64,000 nucleotides of DNA from Plotosus lineatus (lineage: Eukaryota > Chordata > Actinopteri > Siluriformes > Plotosidae), in NCBI GenBank assembly GCA_024760905.1, contig CM045737.1, forward strand, positions 17,529,848 through 17,593,847, given 5' to 3'. Made by a program: the position numbers and the translations under genes. Within the stretch, counting starts at the first letter, position 1; every line of letters begins with the position of its first letter. Under the pieces are notes generated by a model. That model did not search any database. It was not told the origin of the DNA and was given only the letters and a program-made list of their open reading frames with translations. Below, one piece after another: positions 56,550 to 64,000 of this stretch.

Positions 56550-56908
56550 CAGTGGTACCTCACCTTACGAAATCAATCCGTTCCAGAGCTTTTTTCGTAA
56601 CCTGCAATTTTCGTAAATTGAACCACAATTTACATTTTGCATTACATTTTGCATGTAAAACAAGTGATTCGTTCCAAGGCTCCCGATACTACCTCCTAAA
56701 CCCTTTAAAAATTATAAAGCATACCTTTTAAGACTTCCTTCTGCTTCAATATGGGACCGATGGTAGACGGGTTTGGCCATATTCCTTTGTGATATCACTC
56801 GAGCCCGATTCTTCTTCTCACTCGCACCGGAAAACACACGCTTAGAATTCACGTCTTGTGGGCGTGGCCTGCAGAGCGCGTGCGCACTAGAGAGAGAGAT
56901 AGAGAGAG

Positions 56909-56950
<42 letters not shown>

Positions 56951-57217
56951 ATAAAAAATGTTTAATAATGGTTTAATTGATAAATATGTTAATAAAATGG
57001 TTTAATAAATAATTTTCTATTACTTTTAACATATTCCATACAAAATTGGTGCACTTTTATCATTTTTAAAGGGTTTATGGGGTTTATCCAGCCCAAACAC
57101 TGAGGCCTCGGAACGAATTAGGCGTTTAACATGTAAGATGCAACCCCTACTTACGAAATCACCGCGTTAAGAAAAGGGCTCTGGAACTGATTAATTTCGT
57201 AAGTTGGGAGCCAACTG
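56550..57217. mobile_element. pogo-2 element, copy 5, snap-back form
   Basis: The left end CAGTGGTACCTCACCTTACG and the right end GTAAGTTGGGAGCCAACTG are flanked by TA. Both arms read as the same 3'-type end of the family (AAACCCTTTAAAAATTATAA at 56698 and its inverse ATCATTTTTAAAGGGTTTAT at 57059), so the element is an inverted duplication. It holds (GA)n and (GT)n at 56889-56948. The CCAAT array is absent. Confidence 0.8.
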
Positions 57218-57219
57218 TA

Positions 57220-57759
57220 TTTAGATTTCTAGACATTTTCACTAATTTCGAACTAATGTTCATCTTGTTCCATAACAAAAAAAAAAAAAAGACTTAAAAG
57301 TATGTCAAGAATATATGAAGATTGAAATTACTTAAATGACTTTAAAGAGGATGAGCATGGTATATGTGGTTCATTGTTCTAAATTTGGCTGTTTTCAAGT
57401 GCATATTTGTACACATTCCTGTTGAAACAGGCTTAGTAAATAAACAAATAAATAAATAAATTGGGATGTTTTATGTCCGTATGCATGCTAGAAGGGGCAT
57501 GGGGTTAATCTGATCCCAGTGTGATACCACTTTAATATCATCACTATCTCATTTTCGATTCTTTTGTCTCTTCTGATCATTTCTTTTTTCTATAACCTTG
57601 TGTTTCTGTCTTGTCTTGACAAGCCCCAGTGTGACTACCAATGAATACCAATGATCTTGTGCTTTAGTATGCCCTCGGCTTTCCTTTAATTGATGGCCTG
57701 TAGCTATGTTCTTTCTGTGGTTATAGTGAGTTTTACCTTCTGAATCTTTCAGTTAAATC
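57220..57759. other. Single-copy spacer
   Basis: An (A)14 at 57278 and an (AAAT)n at about 57440-57461. No gene seen. Confidence 0.5.
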
Positions 57760-58205
57760 CACTAATCAGCCATAATATTAACACCACCATAAGACAGCCC
57801 CATATGCAGTGCATGGTGTTCCGACACCTTTACTAATAACCAGCATTAAGAGTTTACAGCTACAGTTGCGCCTCTGTGGGATCAGACCAGACATATACTA
57901 GCCTTTTCTCTCCTCATGAATACCATAGGTGACCCTTGGACACCTATGACAATCTTGGCAGTTCACTGGTTGTCTTTCCTCTGAACATTTTTGGTGGGTA
58001 TTAACTGCTGCCTACCAGGAATACCCCACAAAACCCGTTATCAACTCATATGTGACTTGCATCTTCACACTTGCTTCTTTTTCTTTGCTTCGAATACATC
58101 AACATAACAAGTAATGACTTTTCACTTTTTATCTAATAAATAATCAGTTATTCACGTTACCGCTCAGTGCTCATCAATGTTTTTTAATGCTATATCTGAT
58201 TGGTG
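57760..58205 (-). mobile_element. Tc1-like element g, internally deleted
   Basis: The left end CACTAATCAGCCATAATATT and the right end GCTATATCTGATTGGTG are inverted, with TA on the right. The interior matches element c (GTGGGATCAGACCAGACATA; AACCCGTTATCAACTC in place of the transposase N-terminal region). At 0.45 kb it has lost most of the transposase. Confidence 0.72.
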
Positions 58206-58487
58206 TATGTTCTGTGGAGTCATAAAGCATCCGTTTGACTAGCAGGACAGACTTTTACTAGAAAACCTTTAAGCAGTATAGTTTACATTTATTCAGCAGT
58301 GTATGGATAAAACTTTAGGTATGTCAGTTTGAATTGATGGTATGCAGGTTCCAGTTGCTTCAGGGTTAAAGTGCAAGCGTTTATGCAAATATCTAAGAAA
58401 CAGTCTTCAACACAGGTTATAGAGTTCATCACTTGAAGAGATTTATTGTTTCTTTCAGCTGTGAAATTTGTTTTGGAATGTTAAGCC

Positions 58488-58795
58488 CAGGCGGTGCGGT
58501 GGTGTAGTGGTTAGCGTGTCTACCTCACAGCAAGAAGGTCCTGAGTTTGATTCCCAACTTGGGTGTTTCTGAGCAGACTTTTGCATGTTCTCCCCATGCT
58601 TGGTGGGTAACCTCCAGGTACTCCGGTTTCCTCCGACAGTCCAAAAACATGCACAGTGGGTTAATTAGCTGTTCCATATCCCCCTAGGTGTGAGTGGGAG
58701 TGGGAGTGTTGGCTCTGCGATGGCCGAGCGAGCTGTCTGGGGTGTACCTTACACTCACCCAGAGTCAGCTGAGTGGTTCAGAGAATGAATGTTAT
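58488..58795 (+). mobile_element. SINE-C copy, near complete
   Basis: The head GGCGGTGCGGTGGTGTAGTG, the B-box region CTGAGTTTGATTCCCAAC, CAGTCCAAAAACATGCACAG, CTAGGTGTGAGTGGGAG with no TG expansion, and the tail TGTCTGGGGTGTACCTTACA...GAATGAATG. Confidence 0.82.
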
Positions 58796-59159
58796 GCCCA
58801 AAGAATGATCTCTTAAAGGTGGAAGATAGTCTCCATCTTTTCACATAAAGTCACTTTTATGTATATGCATGCCTGAATCAATGGCAGAATGCAGTTCAGT
58901 ATATCAGGAAAACAATGAACGCCAAAAACCTCAGCAACAGAATGTTATGCCGCTACCATTATGTCTGAATCCGGGACACCTGAGTTTGATTATGTTGGCA
59001 GTAAACAGTTGCATAATAACTTTCTCGAGTAATATAACATAAAATTCCCTACTTTATGTCCTACCAGCTAGCATGATACAGCACACCCCATATTCACATG
59101 GCCAGAATGCTGCATCATGAAACATTCATACACTTTCACAGCAACGAAAGGATGAAAAT
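58796..59159. other. Single-copy spacer
   Basis: No gene or element recognised. Confidence 0.5.
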
Positions 59160-59177
59160 AGAATTTATTTTATTACT

Positions 59178-60438
59178 CTTCTTCTTTTCCTGTCGGCTGT
59201 TCCCTTCAGGGGTCGCCACAGCGAATTATCTGCCTCCATCTCACCCTGTCCTCTGCATCTTCTTCTCTTACGCCAACTTCCTTCATGTCCTCCTTCACCA
59301 CATCCATAAATCTCTTCTTTGGTCTTCCTCTAGGCCTTTTGCCTGGTAGTTCCAACCTCAGCATCCTACGACCAATATACAGTGGTACCTCACCTTACGA
59401 AATTAATCCGTTCCAGAGCCTTTTTCTTAATCTGGATTTTTCGTAAATTGAACCGCATTTTACATGTAAAACGTGTGATTCGTTCCAAGGCTCCCAATAC
59501 TACCCCCTAAACCCTTTAAAAATTATAAAAGTATACCTTTTAAGACCTCCTTCTGCTTCAATATCGTACTGATGGTAGACGGGTTTGGCCATATTCCTTT
59601 GTGATATCACTCGAACCCATTTCTTCTCACTCGCACCGGAAATCAAATGCGCGTTTGTGTGTGCGCCCATGTGTTGATCATGTCTTCTTAGCAGAGTTAT
59701 AATCTTACAAATGTTTATGGAAGGTTAAAAGCTTGAGTCAAGAAATAAAGCATAAAACAACAGTAACTCTGTCCTTTACACGAAAAGCATTATGGAAGAT
59801 GCAGCTCCATAATAGCCAATGGCAGGGAGCTGCATCATCCCTCCGAGCCAATGGGAGGCCAGCAGGGTAGGATGTTGGGAGCTAGCCAATAAGAGGGAGC
59901 TGCGTCATCCCTCCTAGCCAATGGGAGGCCAGCGGGGCGGGATGCTGGGAGATAGGCAATGGGAGGTAGCTGCGTCATCCCTTCTAGCCAATGCGAGGCC
60001 AGCGGAGCAGGATGTTTGAACGTCATTGATGGGAGAGCAGTTCGTGCATTGTTTGAATATTTGAGTGGCGCGTTTTAATGTTTAAATGGCACATTTGAAT
60101 GTTTGAATGGAGCGTTTTAATGTTTGACTGGTGTGTTTGAATGGCGCGTTTGGCGTGTTTCATAAGGAGAACTTGTTTCGTATACAGAGACAAAAAAATT
60201 TTGGAAAATGTTTTTCGTAACCTGGATTTTTCGTTTGCTGGGACTATCGTAAGGTGAGGATTCACCACTGTGAATACCACTGTATTCACTATCCCGCCTC
60301 TGTACATGTCCAAACCATCTCAATCTAGCCTCTCTGACTTTGTCTCCAAAACCTGTTACATGTGCTGTCCCTCTGATGTACTCATTCATGATCCTAGCCA
60401 TCCTCGTTACTCCCAAAGAGAACCTCAACATTTTATTT
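59178..60438 (-). mobile_element. RTE-1 3' fragment with 18-bp TSD, split by pogo-2
   Basis: AGAATTTATTTTATTACT is repeated exactly at 59160-59177 and 60439-60456. The two RTE-1 pieces (59178-59379 and 60283-60438) join to a continuous fragment of about 356 bp once the pogo-2 element is removed. Compare the intact text at 46990-47020 (CCAATATACTCACTATCC) with the split CCAATATA / TATTCACTATCC here. Confidence 0.92.
59380..60282 (-). mobile_element. pogo-2 element, copy 6, largest unit array
   Basis: CAGTGGTACCTCACCTTACG to GAATACCACTG, flanked by TA (59378-59379, 60283-60284). CCAAT-bearing units run from 59814 to 60020 with AGCCAAT at 59814, 59846, 59884, 59916 and 59986 and TGCGTCA at 59901 and 59971. 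A second array of TTTGAATGGCGCGTT-like repeats lies at 60045-60160. Transposase remnants are near 59545-59640. Confidence 0.9.
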
Positions 60439-60456
60439 AGAATTTATTTTATTACT

Positions 60457-62070
60457 AATCTCTACAAAAAGTTACTTTTATAAGCCACTTTCCACATTTT
60501 TCCCTGTATTCTTCGTATCATTTCTCCCTATTAGGGATGTAAAACACATCATTGAATGTGAACACACCCTTCTATGTTGCTCCACCTTGAGATTGACAGA
60601 TGGGCATGTTAACGATTATTCCGGGTTGCTGTGGTGCACCTTTGTTAGGTGCAGGCAGTCTGTGATCGGAACCTGCCAGTAGATCAGTTCTTTCAGAGCT
60701 AATCCCCGGTGTACAGAGAGTTCCGCTCCATCGTACCCTCCCCTCTTCCCTTCAGCACATACAACAGCATGAGTGAACACATCCTACCAGCTGCCCATGC
60801 ATGCATGCTTCTAGATGTGTCAGACACCTCCCTTCTCTCTTCCTCAACACACAAAGACCTGGGAAGATTCATTCCATTCTGTCCTCGTGTTCTATGGTAG
60901 GTAAAATCACTGCACTTATCCCTGTTCTTTTTCCCCCCACAGTGTGGAAATGCTTATTCATCAAGAAAGTTCTCCACTCCCTTTTCTTGTCATACATGTC
61001 TATTGAATTGCACAAATAAATCCCTGACAATTAAGTGATATAGCATTGATTCTTCTTTCGAATTTTTGATTTTGTCCCCCAACACCCTCCTGTAGACACA
61101 CTGTCTTCTTATCACTTCTCAGTAAACTATAATGAGGGCAGAGCTTAGCAATTCATTCCCCGGGAGAAGTAAAATAAAGGGAAGTTGAAGGGTCATGCAT
61201 GAAGTTATTACTTTATGTATCCCTATTGTGCAACACACTGAAATGATGCGACGTGCGGCGATAGCAAAACACACTGGTTATATCCAGGCTGCAAACTATC
61301 AACACCAAAGAATCAGATGTGATAGGTGGTTATTCCAAGTATGCAGACATATTTAAAAAACAATCCATCCTAGTTTTTGAATGAAATTTAACAATAAATT
61401 CAGTGCACATTCCATTATGAAGAAAAGTAACTTAAGGTTTTTTGGAACCCATTTTGCTTCACTCAGTGCAAGTGTGTGCATGCTCCCTACAAACTAAACG
61501 CAGTTGACTGCAGTTGACTTTGATTAAGGTCGGTCCCTCCTTTCCAGAATCATTTATTTTGGGATTATCAGAGCTGTAGCTTGATTGTATAAAGAATGTT
61601 GGACAGGCATGGGCAGGCAATTTGACCCCTTACTGACTTGTGGGCACACACAGGTGTGACGATGTATAGGAAACCTACACAGGCTTGAACAAAAGATTTC
61701 AATTCTATACTCAGGATACAAAACATACAGGCATTACTTGTAATTTATTTTTTTAACTCATGGTTATGTGTGGTCTTGATTTAGTTTAATTACACTGTAG
61801 AAATGAGAGAGATCTGTATCATGTCATCTCTCTCTCTACACTGTAGTGCTCTTGTATTGTGGTTGGTCAAAAGGCGTGAATGGGTTTTAGATAAAAATAC
61901 AGTTTACAGGTTTATACTATACTGATGCACTTCCTTGATTGGATAATCTTTTCTGGAGTAACAACAGTAACTTGTATGGTCAACAATAATATTTTCCTAT
62001 TAATAATAATTAAAAAAATGTATTTTTATGCATTTGAAAAAAACAGACTGGTGACAGGACCATTGTTTTT
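60457..62070. other. Single-copy block
   Basis: About 1.6 kb with no recognised repeat or gene. A short open frame at 60709-60900 has no support as an exon. Confidence 0.4.
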
Positions 62071-62079
62071 GTTTGGGTT

Positions 62080-62430
62080 TTTTTTCCTTTTGGCTTTCCC
62101 CGTTTTTTTTTCCAGGGGTCTCGAGAGCGAATCATCTGATTCGCATGTTTGATTTGGCATAGGTCTTTACATCGGATTCCCTTCCTGACCCGACCCTTTC
62201 GCAAGGGGCAGAAACACGCTGACGGCTATGCGGCTACTCTTGTCGAAAGTCAGCAATGGTTCTTTTACATGAACCTCTCACCATAGACAGTGAAAGACAT
62301 AGCCGGCCTTTGATAACCCAGTTAGCTGCACTGTGAGGACGGTGACAACCTTGTGGAGAGTGGGACTCAAACCCCCAACCTTATGATCAGCGACCTAGTG
62401 CCCTTTACCACCAGGCCACCACTGTCCCTA
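62080..62430 (-). mobile_element. SINE-A with RTE-type tail
   Basis: Minus strand: tail TTTTCCTTTTGGCTTTCCCC, GAGCGAATCATCTGATTCGC, body TCGAAAGTCAGCAATGGTTC, B-box complement ACTCAAACCCCCAACCTTAT. AGGACCATTG (62056) and AGGACCAGTG (62435) may be the decayed target duplication. Confidence 0.88.
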
Positions 62431-63867
62431 GAGAGGACCAGTGCTTATAACCGCTATATTTAAGTGATAGTAGGAAGAAGCTAGACTCATGGACTTTGGT
62501 TACAGCCTTATATTCTGACAGCCCATTAGCCTGACAGTGACAGTCAAACTGGTCCACCAGCCCAAACCCTAGGCTAGTGGACTACTGTATTGGAACAGAA
62601 CCATCCCTATACACTTTCTCCAACAACATGTATGAACTGTATTTTGAAATGGTAAAAAAGGACAAAGTACCAGTGATATTTTGATAAGAATAATCCAAAC
62701 TACATAATTGTGGTATAATAGAAAAAAGAAGAAAAAACTATATAAAGCTGCATCACACATCGAGGACCCTCTTCCTTTAGCAGCATGCTATTTATGTTTT
62801 TTAAATATAAGTTGAAGCTGTCAAAAAATGTGCAATAAATGAAAAATGTATAGAGCAACGCACACAGTTTTACTCTGTGCCGTTAATTTTCCCAGTATAT
62901 AATGCTATAAACAATATAACAAAGAATACCGGCCACTGACAGACCAAACTGATTTCTTAAGGAGAACAGCAGTCATTTTTTTTAGCAACACAAGTTTCAC
63001 ATTTTCAAAAAAAAGTTTCAAATTTTTTACACAAGTGTCATGGGAAACTATCAAATATGAATATGTGTTTTTGATACACTGCTCTTTGTTGGCACTTCCT
63101 TTTGGCCACCCGGCCCAAGCACTGGGCCATGTTTGCCTTGAGCACCACCCTTATCAGTGATGGTGTACTGTGCTGGTGGCTGACAGCAGGGCCACGTACA
63201 GTGGAGATCAGATAATGGTATCCCTGTTTAAATAAAGCACGGGTGGCTGTAAAGTGGGCTCGGAGGAAGGCTGCATTCTGCTTCAATCACAATGGAGTCA
63301 TTCTTTAGGCCTGGGGCAGAATAATATTGCTCTTCTGAAGCGGGTGGCACAGGAAAAGAGGGAGCTCCCAAAGGAGTTATCCGAAACCCCTGGCCTTTAT
63401 TTATGGCCGTTCGAGCACTGGCATACTGTATGCACCCATGGGAGAGCTCGGGAATCACAGCCTGACCAAATGGCCTGACTTGTAGAATAGACCTTGGGCA
63501 CATTGTGCTTTTTCAAGGTCTTGTGACTGGAGCCATCCAGGCTGATGGATTGTTGCATTTTTTTGGCGTCTCATGAAGGTTTCTGTGCTGCTACAGTATA
63601 CTAAAGAGATCATTCTTGGGAATTGTTAAAAAAAATGTTGAGAGGTGTGTGTGTGTGTGTGTGTGTGTGTGCATGCACGCACACACATTTTGAGTACTTG
63701 AATATGTTTTTAATGAGCAGAATGAGAACACCTGGAAGTGCAGGCATTTTGGCTGGTCCTCACTTTTTCATATGTGTGTTTGATGATTAACCCTGCCTGA
63801 CTTGGTTTGAAGGGGTTCAGGTTAGAATTACTTTTAGATTAGGGTTAGGGTTAGCATTAGGATCATT
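62431..63867. other. Single-copy block, possible constrained segment 63040-63560
   Basis: No gene was found. The segment at 63040-63560 is GC-richer and complex (GGCCTTTATTTATGGCCG, TATCCCTGTTTAAATAAAGC), unlike the AT-rich spacer around it. Open frames there are short and lack splice context. A (TG)14 lies at 63644-63671. Confidence 0.4.
63644..63671. repeat. (TG)14 with inverted (CA)n partner
   Basis: TGTGTG is followed by GCATGCACGCACACACA, a small inverted arrangement. Confidence 0.85.
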
Positions 63868-63869
63868 TA

Positions 63870-64000
63870 CAGGGAACCCTCGCTACTTCGTACTTTAGTT
63901 CCTGTGGCTTCAGTGCATCCAGGGTTTTTCAAAAAATATTCTTAGAAAAAAAAGGAAATTAAGGAAAAATAGGGGAAAGCTTAAGGAAAATGCTGCAAAA
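63870..64000 (-). mobile_element. pogo-3 MITE, copy 4, cut by window end
   Basis: CAGGGAACCCTCGCTACTTC after TA (63868-63869), then AAATTAAGGAAAAATAGGGG and AAGGAAAATGCTGCAAAA, the complement of the right end of copy 1. The rest lies beyond the window. Confidence 0.85.

Noticed and set aside
63254..63478. A 74-codon plus-strand frame and its overlapping minus frame
   Set aside because: No recognised domain, no splice context, and both strands are open, which is typical of chance in a GC-richer segment.
63836..63853. TTAGGG telomere-like repeats
   Set aside because: Only two to three degenerate units; too short to suggest an interstitial telomere or chromosome end.

Overview
The window looks like teleost fish intergenic DNA. 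Three things suggest this: Rex3-type and other RTE retrotransposons, several decayed Tc1 families typical of fish, and many tRNA-derived SINEs and long (CA)n/(TA)n arrays. I found no convincing host protein-coding gene, no true tRNA or rRNA gene and no CRISPR array. All family names come from recognising motifs and remembered consensus sequences, not from a database search; the species cannot be named.

Family names used here. LINEs: three Rex3-like copies; RTE-1 (one long copy at 10.3-12.7 kb and three short 3' fragments); one CR1/L2-like 3' part; one internally deleted zinc-finger LINE at 39.8-41.8 kb. DNA transposons: eight Tc1-like elements or relics (one doubtful); pogo/Tigger-type elements with TA target duplications (pogo-1 to pogo-4); one hAT-like element. 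SINEs: family A (12 copies, two alternative 3' tails), B (2 copies), C (about 16 copies or pieces), D and E.

Layout. 0-3 kb: Rex3 copy and a SINE-D. 4.5-6.5 kb: microsatellites, pogo-3 copy 1 and a Tc1 relic. 7-9.1 kb: SINE cluster. 10.1-13.9 kb: RTE-1 followed by a truncated pogo-3 that holds a pogo-1 Tigger. 14-19.5 kb: SINE-A, pogo-2, a whole Tc1 and a CR1/L2-like LINE. 19.5-23.4 kb: mostly single-copy sequence. 23.4-25.1 kb: a hAT-like element holding a pogo-4 foldback and a SINE-A. 26-40 kb: pogo-2 copies, SINEs and Tc1 relics. 39.6-42 kb: zinc-finger LINE inserted into the (TG)n of a SINE-C. 42.6-44.6 kb: Rex3. 46.2-51.9 kb: two Tc1 elements, RTE-1 fragments, Rex3 and SINE-A. 53.7-54.5 kb: nested SINEs. 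56.5-60.4 kb: pogo-2 copies, one inside an RTE-1 insertion. 62-64 kb: SINE-A, a single-copy block, and pogo-3 cut by the window edge.

How the parts relate. Several insertions have exact target duplications (15, 19, 16 and 18 bp for SINE-A and RTE-1; TA for pogo and Tc1), so their relative age can be read. One SINE-A subfamily shares its 3' end with RTE-1, which suggests RTE-1 mobilised it; the other subfamily carries the SINE-C tail instead. The pogo-2 family carries tandem CCAAT / CRE-like / GC-box units upstream of a relic transposase start, so these elements may scatter promoter-like DNA.
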